Assembly: GCA_019359445.1 (NCBI GenBank)
Contig: JAHHHJ010000023.1
Span: 1-64,000, forward strand
Direction: 5' to 3'
Length of the DNA stretch: 64,000 nt
DNA from: Kastovskya adunca ATA6-11-RM4
Lineage (GTDB): Bacteria > Cyanobacteriota > Cyanobacteriia > Cyanobacteriales > Coleofasciculaceae
Positions 36,072-45,906 of the stretch are shown piece by piece. Each line of letters starts with the position of its first letter. Position 1 is the stretch's first letter. A program made the translations under genes and the position numbers. Under the pieces are notes generated by a model, which was given only the letters and a program-made list of their open reading frames with translations, was not told the DNA's origin and did no database searches.

Positions 36072-36487
36072 TGCAAGCTACCGAATCAACGAACGATCGC
36101 GTCGTGTACTGGGGAACAGGTCGTCGCAAAGCCTCAGTGGCACGGGTACGCTTAGTCCCCGGTAGCGGTCAGATGATTGTCAATGGACGCCCAGGCGATA
36201 ATTATTTCAACTACAACGCTGCCTACCTCACCGCTGCCAAAGCGCCTCTAGAAACCCTAGGGTTGGAAAATGAGTATGACATTCTAGTCAATGCCCATGG
36301 TGGCGGTTTGACTGGACAAGCGGACTCAGTTCGGTTGGGTGTTGCCAGAGCCTTGTGCCAGCTCGATCCCGAAAACCGTCCGCCGCTGAAGATTGAAGGG
36401 TACTTAACTCGCGATCCTCGGGCGAAAGAGCGTAAGAAGTATGGTTTGCACAAAGCTCGCAAAGCACCACAGTACTCCAAGCGCTAA
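36071..36487 (+). CDS. rpsI: 30S ribosomal protein S9
   Basis: S9 has a C-terminal tail that touches the P-site anticodon. The 138-residue product has [42 protein letters not shown], and the universal ending RKAPQYSKR that places Arg in the P site. It overlaps rplM by one base (TAATG). Confidence 0.97.
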   Translation: MQATESTNDRVVYWGTGRRKASVARVRLVPGSGQMIVNGRPGDNYFNYNAAYLTAAKAPLETLGLENEYDILVNAHGGGLTGQADSVRLGVARALCQLDPENRPPLKIEGYLTRDPRAKERKKYGLHKARKAPQYSKR

Positions 36488-36558
36488 ATCAAGGGTTGGT
36501 TGTTGGTTTTTAGGGATGAGAATAATTAACTAAGAATCGACAACCACGAAATCAATCC

Positions 36559-36580
36559 CTAGCGACCTATCCCTCGCTAG
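36559..36580 (+). promoter_or_regulatory. perfect 7-bp hairpin in the rpmE leader
   Basis: CTAGCGA (36559-36565) pairs with TCGCTAG (36574-36580) over an 8-base loop, about 33 bases before the rpmE start. No T-run follows. Leaders bound by L31 are known in several other bacterial groups; whether this is a counterpart is only conjecture. Confidence 0.5.
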
Positions 36581-36613
36581 AATTTAAGTACAGTAACAAT
36601 CAAAGGAGCGATC

Positions 36614-36862
36614 GTGGCTAAAGCTGATATTCATCCGGAGTGGTATCCGGACGCTAAGGTCTACTGCAACGGCGAAGTTGTAATGACCGTTGGTTCGACC
36701 AAACCAGAAATGCACGTTGATGTCTGGTCAGGGAACCATCCCTTCTTCACCGGAACCCAGAAAATGATCGACACGGAAGGACGAGTGGAGCGCTTCATGC
36801 GGAAGTATGGCATGTTGGACACAGAACCCTCGACAACCGACGCAGATTCCAAAGAAAAGTAG
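36614..36862 (+). CDS. rpmE: 50S ribosomal protein L31
   Basis: L31 bridges the 50S and 30S heads. The 82-residue product (GTG start, KADIHPEWYPDAKVYCNGEV, later VDVWSGNHPFFTGTQKM and VERFMRKYGM) is the organelle/cyanobacterial type. It keeps only one Cys (Cys18) of the zinc-binding set, so it is the C-minus form that does not hold zinc. AAAGGAG lies 6 to 8 bases before the GTG. It sits 126 bases after rpsI. Confidence 0.95.
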   Translation: MAKADIHPEWYPDAKVYCNGEVVMTVGSTKPEMHVDVWSGNHPFFTGTQKMIDTEGRVERFMRKYGMLDTEPSTTDADSKEK

Positions 36863-36965
36863 CGGCTTGACTTGTGCGGCGATCGCCCGGTAACTTGGCG
36901 TGCTGGGTCGATAGTAATTTTTGTAAGCCAAAACACTATTTTTCTTTTGGAGCATTGCACAAGTC

Positions 36966-38075
36966 ATGGCTGAATCTTACTTACTGGAGAAACTAACATC
37001 GGTTGAGCAAACCTTTCATGAGTTGACGCGGCGTCTGGCAGATCCAGATATTGCTACGAATCCAGACGAGTTGCAACGGGTAGCAAAAGCCCGTTCCTCT
37101 CTGGAGGAAGTAGTAAATACTTATGACGTCTGGAAAGCGACTCAAGAGGAGTTGGCAAATACCAAACAAGTCCTCAAGGAAACTAACAGCGATCCAGAGT
37201 TGCACGAGATGGCAGCGCTGGAAGTTGAGGAACTGGAGAATAAGCTAGAAGAGCTAGAAATACACCTAAAACTTTTACTGCTGCCCCGCGACCCCAATGA
37301 TGATAAGAACATCATGCTAGAAATTCGGGCAGGTACTGGGGGAGATGAAGCCAGTATCTGGGCTGGAGATTTAGTACGGATGTACTCTCGTTACGCCGAA
37401 GGTCAGAGCTGGCGGGTAAAGCTGTTGAGCGAGTCCCTGGCAGATATGGGTGGATTTAAAGAAGCAATTCTGGAAATTCAGGGCGATCAGGTTTACAGCA
37501 AGCTGAAGTTCGAGGCGGGGGTGCATCGGGTGCAGCGAGTCCCTGTAACCGAAGCTGGCGGACGGGTTCACACCTCTACTGCAACGGTCGCTGTGATGCC
37601 GGAAGTAGATGAGGTGGAAGTGGAAATCGATCCAAAAGAGTTGGAAATTTCTACAGCCCGTTCTGGTGGTGCAGGTGGACAAAATGTCAACAAGGTAGAG
37701 ACAGCCGTTGACTTGTTTCATAAGCCAACCGGAATTCGGATTTTCTGTACCGAAGAGCGATCGCAATTACAAAACCGTGAACGTGCAATGCAGATTTTGC
37801 GGGCGAAGTTGTACGAGCTGAAGTTGCAGGAACAGCAAGCCGCTGTAACTTCAATGCGGCGATCGCAAGTCGGTACAGGTTCTCGCTCTGAAAAAATCCG
37901 CACCTACAATTACAAAGATAATCGCATCACTGACCACCGTTTAGGACAAAATTTTAGTCTTACTCCCGCTTTGGAAGGTGACATTGATACGATGATTCAA
38001 TCTTGCATTTCTCAAGATCAGCAAGAGCGATTGGAGGAGCTAGCCGCTTCGACTTCAGCCCCCACATCGGTTTAA
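36966..38075 (+). CDS. prfA: peptide chain release factor 1
   Basis: RF1 reads UAA and UAG and hydrolyses the peptidyl-tRNA bond. The 369-residue product has the GGQ motif ([13 protein letters not shown]) and, where RF2 has SPF, the sequence [15 protein letters not shown], consistent with the PxT tripeptide of RF1. No in-frame frameshift is needed, unlike prfB earlier in this window. prfA closes the ribosomal cluster and is followed by a terminator. Confidence 0.97.
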   Translation: MAESYLLEKLTSVEQTFHELTRRLADPDIATNPDELQRVAKARSSLEEVVNTYDVWKATQEELANTKQVLKETNSDPELHEMAALEVEELENKLEELEIHLKLLLLPRDPNDDKNIMLEIRAGTGGDEASIWAGDLVRMYSRYAEGQSWRVKLLSESLADMGGFKEAILEIQGDQVYSKLKFEAGVHRVQRVPVTEAGGRVHTSTATVAVMPEVDEVEVEIDPKELEISTARSGGAGGQNVNKVETAVDLFHKPTGIRIFCTEERSQLQNRERAMQILRAKLYELKLQEQQAAVTSMRRSQVGTGSRSEKIRTYNYKDNRITDHRLGQNFSLTPALEGDIDTMIQSCISQDQQERLEELAASTSAPTSV

Positions 38076-38104
38076 TAAGTAGATAAGTAATTAAATATCA
38101 GTCA

Positions 38105-38134
38105 GCGAGGTGCAGCGATCGCCTCGCTTTTTTT
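38105..38134 (+). terminator. terminator of the ribosomal protein cluster
   Basis: GCGAGG (38105-38110) pairs with CCTCGC (38122-38127) and is followed by seven T residues. The loop contains a HIP1 core (GCGATCGC). It lies 30 bases after the prfA stop. Confidence 0.85.
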
Positions 38135-38566
38135 GTGGCGATCTCCTTAATACTTCGTTGGAAAGACGCAATCACACTCCTGCCTCCCTAAGATCGCAGG
38201 AGTTAAAAGGACAATCTCGGCAGATTGTCTGGTAGCGAGACAGCAGCGAGTCCTGGCAAATAAGCGTGGTAGTCCTACAGATTGAACAGTTATGAACAAT
38301 GTGTGACCCGCCCCAATATTTTGCTGCACTCCCTTTTTGAGGGGCTACGCAATAAATTGAAAGGCACAAACATCACCATCACCGCACTCATATCCGGCTG
38401 CTCGCCTAGAGATTCTGGATACTGGCGTCCGATGTTTTAACCAACACAGTATGGCGACAAAGCTGGTTTGCGTAGATTTGGCGAGATTGCCACAACCGAA
38501 GGTCAATCCCCTTGGGGATGAGCAATCGCCAATAGCTATTAGAAAGTAATAAAAAAGGAAAAAACA
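38135..38566. other. intergenic region with two adjacent hairpins
   Basis: These 432 bases lie between the prfA terminator and the alcohol dehydrogenase gene. Two perfect 8-bp hairpins stand side by side: ACTCCTGC 38176-38183 with 38196-38203, and GACAATCT 38210-38217 with 38222-38229 (4-base loop). A HIP1-free, weakly coding stretch follows. No gene or clear promoter was identified, and AAAAAGGAAAAAAC serves as the ribosome binding site of the next gene. Confidence 0.55.
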
Positions 38567-39733
38567 ATGAAAGCAGTGTGCTGGCAAGGTACTCATAAAG
38601 TAGAAGTCGAAACCGTACCTGATCCCCAAATTCTTAATCCGCGTGATGCGATCATTAAAATCACGTCAACGGCAATTTGCGGTTCTGATTTACATCTTTA
38701 TGACGGCTACAATCCCACGATGCAACAGGGTGACATCCTGGGTCATGAATTCATGGGGGAAGTTGTTGAGCTGGGCAGTTCCGTCAAGAATGTGAACGTA
38801 GGCGATCGCGTAGTCGTCCCCTTTACCATTTCCTGCGGATCGTGCTTCTTCTGCAACCGCGACCTATGGTCTTTATGCGATAACTCCAACCCCAACGCTT
38901 GGATGGCGGAAAAAATGATGGGTCATTCCCCATCAGGTCTTTTCGGCTACTCCCATCTAACGGGAGGCTACGCAGGCGGTCAAGCTGAATATGCCCGCGT
39001 TCCCTTTGCCGATGTCGGCTTGTTCAAAATTCCAGATGGACTGACAGACGAACAAGTCGTGTTTCTCACCGATATTTTCCCCACCGGATATATGGCAGCA
39101 GAAAACTGCGATATCCAGCCTGGAGATACCGTCGCCATCTGGGGTTGCGGCCCAGTGGGGCAGTTTGCTATTCGCAGCGCCTTTATGCTAGGTGCTGAGC
39201 GTGTGATCGCCATCGACCGCGTTCCCGAACGCCTCCAGATGGCGAAAGACGGCAAAGCAGAGGTTCTCAACTTTGAGGAAATAGAAGTGGGTGAAGCCCT
39301 CAAAGAAATGACCGGGGGTCGTGGCCCTGATTCGGTGATGGATGCCGTCGGTATGGAAGCACACGGCATGGGTCTGGAAGGCTTCTACGACAAAGTGAAG
39401 CAAGCAGCACGTTTAGAGACAGATCGACCCAATGTTCTGCGACAAGCGATCGTTGCCTGCCGCAAAGGCGGCACAGTATCCGTTCCCGGTGTTTATACTG
39501 GCTTTATTGACAAAATGCCGATGGGCGCTTTCATGAACAAAGGCTTAACCATGAAAACAGGACAAACCCATGTGCATCGGTATTTGCGTCCGCTAACTGA
39601 ACGTATCCAAAATGGCGAGATCGATCCATCATTTCTGATTACTCATAGCCTGCCACTCGATCAAGCACCCCATGGCTACGATATCTTCAAGAACAAGCAG
39701 GACAACTGCGTCAAGGTCGTGCTCAAACCCTAA
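38567..39733 (+). CDS. zinc-dependent alcohol dehydrogenase (MDR family)
   Basis: The 388-residue enzyme is a medium-chain dehydrogenase/reductase. Catalytic zinc ligands are Cys38 and His60 (GHE at 59-61); the structural zinc lobe has Cys90, Cys93, Cys96 and Cys104. The Rossmann motif [10 protein letters not shown] lies near 192-201, with an acidic Asp in VIAIDRV that favours NAD(H). Length and pattern fit the formaldehyde-dehydrogenase-like or threonine-dehydrogenase-like branch, which act on small alcohols or aldehydes. It is a single-gene unit, with degenerate DNA downstream. The true substrate is unknown. Confidence 0.9.
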   Translation: MKAVCWQGTHKVEVETVPDPQILNPRDAIIKITSTAICGSDLHLYDGYNPTMQQGDILGHEFMGEVVELGSSVKNVNVGDRVVVPFTISCGSCFFCNRDLWSLCDNSNPNAWMAEKMMGHSPSGLFGYSHLTGGYAGGQAEYARVPFADVGLFKIPDGLTDEQVVFLTDIFPTGYMAAENCDIQPGDTVAIWGCGPVGQFAIRSAFMLGAERVIAIDRVPERLQMAKDGKAEVLNFEEIEVGEALKEMTGGRGPDSVMDAVGMEAHGMGLEGFYDKVKQAARLETDRPNVLRQAIVACRKGGTVSVPGVYTGFIDKMPMGAFMNKGLTMKTGQTHVHRYLRPLTERIQNGEIDPSFLITHSLPLDQAPHGYDIFKNKQDNCVKVVLKP

Positions 39734-41120
39734 AACAATCCGTAGAAATGGCAATAGCCAGGAACCCTCTCATCTAGGCGCTTGCAGTCTGACCGACTTC
39801 AGGGAGCGCTTGTCGCCCCCTGGAGTGCAGAACAAGAGCCTATCACCTGTCACAGAGCAATTCTTATTAGTAAGTACTTAAAAAATACTAAATTAGATAT
39901 TAGGCATATCCTTAAAACTAGTGATTTAGAATTGCATGAGTGTTTAGAGCAAAGACTTCTAAAGCACTCTAAAATTAATAAAATTAAGTATATTTATCTC
40001 TTTGATTTAGTACTAATAGAAAATATTTTAAATAAATACATAAAAAAGCGATTCCTGAGCGTTTAGATAGTGAGTGTTTACGGTGCAGTGAAGCAAAATC
40101 TCACTATTGTCATCACCACCTGATGGCTGAATACTGACGGTAGAAACTTGATGCTGTCATTAAAGTTGATCATCTTTAGTCACAGGGTGGGAAGAGTAGG
40201 CTCAACGCCAATACACCTCAAGCAAAGTAATTGCTGTCTGTGGTCTAAAAGTTATTGCTAATTTTGCCCGAACTGAAACGCCAGCCAAACGTTAGCGAAT
40301 CGCAGAACAAGCAATTTACCAAGTTGTCACCTCAAAGGTTCTCATTCCGCCGTGGCTGGCGGTGAGACAGTAGATGTAATCGATGCTAACTGACCTCAAA
40401 GCAGCACTCAAGCAAGAGCATTGACAACCCAGGGAGGTGGAATGTTCATGCCACAGCAAACCTTGCTGAACTGACGGCAATACTCGTCATAAATCCGTTC
40501 GTGAACGGTTGATTGATGTTTCATGACTTATCTAAGATTGCAGTAAGTAGGACGAAGTCAATACTTGAAGGTTTGTAGTGAGGTCTTCAGCCCTCAAAAT
40601 AGAGCCTAAGCTCTGACTATGAACCGATTCAAAATGTTTTACATGGCAACACAAAGTTTGATTTATTCCGGATCTACACCTGAATCTCTAAATGAGCTAT
40701 CTTTATTCCTGTACCTTTGAGTTGGCAGTCAGCGAGCAATCAATTGTTGTTGTCTTTAATGATTTCTACACTTTTGGTCTGAGCTTTTCTAAAGTTCATC
40801 GTGTTTGGATAAACCTGTAGATGTCAGTTTTAAAGGCAGATATTACTTATTTTGATATCTGCTTTGAAACCTTTCTTTATTCTCAAATGTTTAAGGCTGG
40901 GGATGAAGGTGAAAGAAATTAATCAATGCCGCACCCAAAGATGAAACAAATCATATAAAATAGTAGCTGATTAATTTCTGAATTTTTTAAATGATTTAAC
41001 CGCAATTACTGTTTACTGAATAACGGCTTTTGAAAAGCTATTTCCTTGAGTTTTCAACAAACGAGATAATAATCGAGTAAACCGCAAAAACTGTGCTTGG
41101 TTTTTAGAGGAGAGATGGGG
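39734..41120. other. long degenerate intergenic region
   Basis: About 1.4 kb shows no credible intact gene. A 94-codon AT-rich open frame at 39782-40066 (+) encodes a Lys/Ile-rich sequence without recognisable similarity. A frame at 40242-40373 is open except for one stop and looks like a decayed gene fragment. CCGTTCGTGAACGG (40495-40508) is a palindrome. Around 40569-40626 a long imperfect inverted repeat (GGTTTGTAGTGAGG... to ...GACTATGAACC) resembles dispersed hairpin repeats of cyanobacterial genomes. The whole region looks like decaying accessory DNA. Confidence 0.6.
40569..40626. repeat. imperfect inverted repeat, dispersed-repeat-like
   Basis: The outer arms GGTTTGTAGTGAG and GACTATGAACC, and inner arms around GGTCTTCAGCCCTC and GAGCCTAAGCTC, fold back on each other with several mismatches. 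The pattern resembles GGTTCGTAGTGAGGACTTAA-type repeats common in cyanobacterial intergenic DNA. Assignment is by resemblance only. Confidence 0.45.
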
Positions 41121-41603
41121 ATGAATCTACGCAATCTACCGTTGGACTGGGAAACTAATCCCAAAAGCTCTTATATACCAATTTTGTATCAAGGCGAAAT
41201 AGTAGGGTTTTGCAAGCCTAAACATGCAAGTCGAATTGTTGAGGCTCTCAATGAAGATGAAAAACTTCGCAAGGCTCTAAAGTTAGCTTGTTTAGATTTA
41301 CTCGATGAAATAAATGGCGATATTACCCAAGCTGAAGCATTAATGAAAAAATACATGAAAGTTGTCAGTCGTCCAAAATATGGAACTGCTGCAATCGCAG
41401 CTTTACTACGAGATCGACAAAAGGAACTAGATTTAAGCGATCAAGAATTTTTCAGTTTTTGTGATTCTTACCGATTATATTCAAAACAGCTAGGAAAGAT
41501 ATTTGCTGGCACTCCGGTTGAGGATGACTTACTGTTACCACTATCTAGAATTTTAGGGTTATCAATTGACAGAATAATTAGTATACGTGATGGCAATGCT
41601 TAG
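41121..41603 (+). CDS. hypothetical protein with possible C-terminal helix-turn-helix
   Basis: The 160-residue protein is not recognised. Its N-terminal part (SYIPILYQGEIVGFCKPKHASRIVEALNEDEKLRKAL) could be a small alpha/beta unit followed by helices. The C-terminal 60 residues (FFSFCDSYRLYSKQLGKIFAG then PVEDDLLLPLSRILGLSIDRI) have the look of an XRE-like helix-turn-helix. ATG 41121 is preferred over ATG 41115 because AGGAG at 41107-41111 lies 9 bases from it. Base composition is more AT-rich than in the core genes, and it lies beside the degenerate region, so horizontal acquisition is plausible. Confidence 0.6.
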   Translation: MNLRNLPLDWETNPKSSYIPILYQGEIVGFCKPKHASRIVEALNEDEKLRKALKLACLDLLDEINGDITQAEALMKKYMKVVSRPKYGTAAIAALLRDRQKELDLSDQEFFSFCDSYRLYSKQLGKIFAGTPVEDDLLLPLSRILGLSIDRIISIRDGNA

Positions 41604-41866
41604 CAAATTTTTGTTTGGTTGTGAAAATGATCGATGAAGCGGCTAAGTCAACAATATGGAGAATTGCTAGAGACGATTGTTTTTTACAAACAACCAAAAA
41701 TTATTAAAAAGGAGATACAAGTAAGGTTTGAACTTAGTAGTAGAATCACTAATTTTATATTTGTCATTAAATTTTGTTACGATTAGCTTTGGATAGTGAG
41801 CCATTTACGACTGTAATCTAGGTCTGACGCTCAACTTCCCTAGATGCAATTCTTGGAGACATAGTA

Positions 41867-43564
41867 ATGTTGCGACTTGAACACATTAGTAAGATTTATC
41901 CCACAGGCGAAGTTCTCAAGGATGTTAATTGGGAAGTTAAGCCAGGCGATCGCATCGGCTTAGTCGGCGTCAACGGTGCCGGAAAATCTACCCAACTGAA
42001 AATCATCGCCGGAGAAATGGAACCCACATCGGGGGAAGTAATTCGTCCTGCGAGTTTGCACATCGCCTACCTCACCCAGGAATTTGAAGTTGATCCCGGA
42101 CGCACGGTTCGAGAAGAATTTTGGACAGTATTTAAAGAAGCCAACGAGGTACAGCAAACCTTGGCACAGGTGCATCGGGAGATGGAATCAGCCGATCCGG
42201 AAGAATTAGACAAACTGATTCATCAAATGGATCGACTCCAGCGTCAATTTGAAGCCCTTGATGGCTATGGCTTAGATGCACAGATTGAGAAAATCTTGCC
42301 AGAGATGGGGTTTGAAATGGAAGATGGCGATCGCCTCGTCAGTGCCTTTAGTGGTGGCTGGCAGATGCGGATGAGTTTAGGCAAAATTTTGCTACAAAAA
42401 CCCGACTTGTTGCTGTTAGACGAACCAACTAACCATCTGGATTTAGAAACCATCGAATGGTTGGAAAATTACCTCAAGGGGCTGAAAACGCCGATGGTAA
42501 TCGTTTCTCACGACCGGGAGTTCCTCGATCGCCTCTGCACCCAAATTGTAGAAACTGAACACGGTGTCTCTACAACCTATCTCGGTAACTACTCGGCTTA
42601 CCTACAACTCAAAGCCGAAAATGCTGCCGCCCAACTGAGTGCTTACGAACGTCAGCAAAAGGAACTAGCTACTCAGCAAGCCTACGTGGATCGGTTCCGC
42701 GCCAGTGCAACCCGCAGTACCCAGGCAAAAAGCCGCGAGAAGCAACTAGACAAAATCGAACGCATTGAAGCCCCTACGGGGGGACTGAAAACCTTGCACT
42801 TCCGCTTTCCCCCCGCACCTCGCAGCGGACGGGAAGTAGTAATTATCAAAGATTTGGTGCATACCTACGACGATAAGATTCTGTTTTTAGGGACAGACTT
42901 GTTGATTGAACGAGGCGATCGCGTTGCCTTTCTCGGCCCCAATGGCTGCGGAAAATCCACTCTCCTGCACCTGATGATGGGGATGGAAAAGCCCACTGAA
43001 GGCAGCATTGTGTTAGGAAATCATAATGTTATTCCAGGTTACTTCGAGCAAAATCAAGCCGAAGCTTTGAACTTGGACAGAACAGTTATGGAAACGATCC
43101 ACGACGAAGTGCCAGACTGGAAAAATCAAGAAGTCCGGACATTACTCGGTCGTTTCCTCTTTAGTGGCGACACCGTCTTTAAAAAAGTTGCCGCTCTTAG
43201 CGGGGGCGAGAAAGCGCGGCTAGCATTGGCTAAAATGCTGCTACAACCCGCTAATCTGCTGATTCTCGACGAGCCAACCAATCACCTCGACATTCCGGCA
43301 AAAGAAATGCTGGAAGAAGCGATCCAGAACTATGACGGTACAGTGATTATCGTCTCCCACGACCGTTACTTTATCTCCCAGGTTGCCAATAAAATTGTTG
43401 AAATCCGCGAGGGGGAATTTCGGGTTTATCTAGGTGATTATCAGTATTATTTAGAGAAAATTGCTGAAGAAAAGGAGCAAGCAAGATTAGCCGCCATCTC
43501 CGCCGCCAAAGCTGCCAAAAAAGCCGCCAAAGCTGCTAAGAAAGACACCGCTAAACAGAGCTAA
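41867..43564 (+). CDS. ABC-F family ATPase (ribosome-associated)
   Basis: The 565-residue protein has two ABC cassettes and no membrane part: Walker A GVNGAGKST (34-42) and GPNGCGKST (near 358), signatures FSGGWQMRM and LSGGEKARLA, and two LDEPTNHLD Walker B motifs. Between them lies the linker that in ABC-F proteins reaches into the ribosomal E site (YLQLKAENAAAQLSAYERQQ region). The C-terminus is an Ala/Lys-rich tail (AAKKAAKAAKK). Homologues act in translation quality control, 50S assembly or antibiotic protection. The subfamily (Uup-like or YdiF-like) cannot be fixed here. Confidence 0.93.
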   Translation: MLRLEHISKIYPTGEVLKDVNWEVKPGDRIGLVGVNGAGKSTQLKIIAGEMEPTSGEVIRPASLHIAYLTQEFEVDPGRTVREEFWTVFKEANEVQQTLAQVHREMESADPEELDKLIHQMDRLQRQFEALDGYGLDAQIEKILPEMGFEMEDGDRLVSAFSGGWQMRMSLGKILLQKPDLLLLDEPTNHLDLETIEWLENYLKGLKTPMVIVSHDREFLDRLCTQIVETEHGVSTTYLGNYSAYLQLKAENAAAQLSAYERQQKELATQQAYVDRFRASATRSTQAKSREKQLDKIERIEAPTGGLKTLHFRFPPAPRSGREVVIIKDLVHTYDDKILFLGTDLLIERGDRVAFLGPNGCGKSTLLHLMMGMEKPTEGSIVLGNHNVIPGYFEQNQAEALNLDRTVMETIHDEVPDWKNQEVRTLLGRFLFSGDTVFKKVAALSGGEKARLALAKMLLQPANLLILDEPTNHLDIPAKEMLEEAIQNYDGTVIIVSHDRYFISQVANKIVEIREGEFRVYLGDYQYYLEKIAEEKEQARLAAISAAKAAKKAAKAAKKDTAKQS

Positions 43565-43743
43565 CGCGATACTGACTGAGGGGGAAGATAGAGTGGACTA
43601 AATAGTAATATTTCTGTCTTAAGATCCCCCCAAATTTCCGCGAAAATGCCTAGTAAGGCAGATCAACGGTAAAAACTCGTTGCCAATCTAAGCCCCAGTG
43701 GTATCATTGCGGTGAAATTCTTATGTAAAGAGAAGGCAACACT

Positions 43744-45342
43744 ATGGCGCAAGCACCTGTTTCTCCTGTGGTGCTAGTCATCTTAGACGGATGGGGATAC
43801 CGCGAGGCAACGTACGGTAACGCCCTTACCACCGCAGGAACACCCGTGATGGATAGCCTCTGGGCAGCTTATCCTAGTACATTAATTCGTACTTCTGGTA
43901 AAGATGTAGGACTCCCAGAAGGACAAATGGGCAACTCAGAAGTCGGTCACTTGAACATTGGTGCCGGACGAGTTGTTCCACAAGAATTAGTGCGAATTTC
44001 TGATGCTGTCGAAGATGGTTCCCTTTTGAGCAATAGTGCTCTGTTGCAAATTTGCCAGGATGTCAAAGTCCGGGGCGGCAAAATGCATCTAGTCGGGTTG
44101 TGTTCAGAAGGAGGAGTTCATTCCCATCTCGATCATCTCTTGGGATTGTTGGATTTAGTCAAGTCGCAAAACCTTAGAGATGTCTGTATTCACGCCATCA
44201 CAGATGGTCGCGACACCAAGCCCGTTGATGGCGTTAAAGCCATTCAAAGAATTGAAGACCACCTGGAAAAAATAGGCATAGGACGAATCGTCACCATCAG
44301 CGGTCGTTACTACGCCATGGATCGCGATCGCCGTTGGGATCGGATTCAAAAAGCTTATGAGGTGATGACTCAAGATGCACCCGGTGATAGTCGTTCCGCT
44401 GTCGAATTGCTCAAAGCCTCCTACGAAATAGATCTAACCGACGAGTTCATTTTGCCCACCCGCCTGACTAGCGGTGCTATAGAACCCGAAGATGGAATCA
44501 TTTTCTTTAACTTCCGTCCCGATCGATCGCGGCAACTAACACAAGCCTTAGTTGACCCCAACTTTGATGGCTTTGAGCGGGAGCAAATCCAACCTCTAAC
44601 CTTGGCAACGTTTACCCAGTATGACCCCAGCTTACCCGTCTTGGTGGCATTTGAGCCGCAAAACTTGACGAATATCCTCGGAGATGTCATTGCCAATCAC
44701 GATCTGCGGCAGTTTCGCACCGCCGAAACCGAGAAATATGCTCACGTCACCTACTTCTTCAACGGTGGTTTAGAGCAGCCCTTCCCTGGGGAAGACCGTC
44801 AACTTGTATCAAGCCCGATGGTGGCTACCTACGACCGCGCCCCCGCCATGTCTGCTGAAGAAGTAACAGATATAGCGATCGCGGCACTCAAAAAACGTAT
44901 TTACTCCCTGATCGTCATTAACTACGCCAACACCGACATGGTGGGACATACAGGCAACATCGAAGCCTGCGTGGAAGCCGTTAGAACCGTTGATACCTGT
45001 GTTGGACGCTTGGTAGAAAGCATTAACAAAGCAGGTGGTGCCGCGTTAATTACGGCGGATCACGGCAACGCCGAATGTATGCGCGATGAAGACGGTAACC
45101 CCTGGACAGCGCACACCACCAACCCTGTACCCTTCATCCTCATAGAAGGTGAAGGTTTGAAAATCCCCGGACACGGCACAGAAATTCGGCTTCGTAACGA
45201 TGGACGGCTGGCGGATATTGCCCCGACGATTCTTGAAATCTTGAAACTGCCCCAACCGCCAGAAATGACGGGACACTCGCTGCTAGAACCTGCAGGTATT
45301 GAAGTTAAACCGAACCGGACTCCTGTGCGAGTGGCTTTGTAA
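43744..45342 (+). CDS. gpmI: 2,3-bisphosphoglycerate-independent phosphoglycerate mutase
   Basis: iPGM interconverts 3- and 2-phosphoglycerate using two Mn2+ ions and a serine that carries the phosphate. The 532-residue protein has metal ligand Asp15 in LVILDGWGYRE, the phosphoserine Ser65 in GQMGNSEVGHLNIGAGR, the substrate region GGVHSHLDHLLGLLDL, and late metal motifs NYANTDMVGHTG and TADHGNAE. All catalytic residues are present and the length is normal. It precedes secG by 150 bases, a gpmI-secG order seen in other cyanobacteria. Confidence 0.97.
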   Translation: MAQAPVSPVVLVILDGWGYREATYGNALTTAGTPVMDSLWAAYPSTLIRTSGKDVGLPEGQMGNSEVGHLNIGAGRVVPQELVRISDAVEDGSLLSNSALLQICQDVKVRGGKMHLVGLCSEGGVHSHLDHLLGLLDLVKSQNLRDVCIHAITDGRDTKPVDGVKAIQRIEDHLEKIGIGRIVTISGRYYAMDRDRRWDRIQKAYEVMTQDAPGDSRSAVELLKASYEIDLTDEFILPTRLTSGAIEPEDGIIFFNFRPDRSRQLTQALVDPNFDGFEREQIQPLTLATFTQYDPSLPVLVAFEPQNLTNILGDVIANHDLRQFRTAETEKYAHVTYFFNGGLEQPFPGEDRQLVSSPMVATYDRAPAMSAEEVTDIAIAALKKRIYSLIVINYANTDMVGHTGNIEACVEAVRTVDTCVGRLVESINKAGGAALITADHGNAECMRDEDGNPWTAHTTNPVPFILIEGEGLKIPGHGTEIRLRNDGRLADIAPTILEILKLPQPPEMTGHSLLEPAGIEVKPNRTPVRVAL

Positions 45343-45492
45343 GCAAGGGAAGCGATTAACTGTTAGCATTATAGTTATCTCATTCTCTTGAAACTGGTCA
45401 AGAGCTAAACTGAAAAGTGCTAATTCTCAAGGCGCAAGCTTTCAATTAGGCTCATCACCAGTCACCTTTAAACTGCATTTAATGTTCTCGCT

Positions 45493-45720
45493 ATGACGAT
45501 CAATCAAGTCATCCAAATCATTTGGGCAGTGTCTGCTCTTGGGTTAATTGTTTTAGTATTGCTGCACAGCCCAAAAGGCGATGGTATTGGCGGTATCGGC
45601 GGTCAAGCCCAGCTCTTTACCAGTACCAAAAGTGCAGAGACAGCCCTGAACCGCGTTACTTGGGCGCTAGCCATTACGTTTATTGGCTTGACGATCGTCT
45701 TAAGTGCAGGTTGGGTGTAG
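45493..45720 (+). CDS. secG: preprotein translocase subunit SecG
   Basis: SecG is the small accessory subunit of the SecYEG channel. The 75-residue product has two membrane segments (about 4-24 and 52-72) joined by a Gly-rich cytosolic loop (LLHSPKGDGIGGIGGQAQLF), as in the family. A terminator follows. Confidence 0.93.
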   Translation: MTINQVIQIIWAVSALGLIVLVLLHSPKGDGIGGIGGQAQLFTSTKSAETALNRVTWALAITFIGLTIVLSAGWV

Positions 45721-45752
45721 TAACCACCACTGTGCTTAACTCAGACTTCTCT

Positions 45753-45780
45753 CGCGCCTAGGCAACTTGGCGCGTTTTCG
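45753..45780 (+). terminator. terminator after secG
   Basis: CGCGCC (45753-45758) pairs perfectly with GGCGCG (45769-45774) over a 10-base loop and is followed by TTTTCGCTT. It lies 33 bases after the stop. Confidence 0.7.
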
Positions 45781-45906
45781 CTTATTGAGGGCGAGGGCAT
45801 GTTTTCAAACTAACCATAAGCAAGAGGGATACCCGCCGCTGATTCGAGCTGTTGGCTGGCTCTAGCCTATCTGTAAGACCTCCCAGACTACCTGCTAGTC
45901 CCAGAC

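Noticed and set aside
39782-40066. A 94-codon AT-rich plus-strand open frame
   Set aside because: Its first third continues from the end of the dehydrogenase spacer and it encodes a Lys/Ile-rich sequence without recognisable domain; mentioned only inside the degenerate region.
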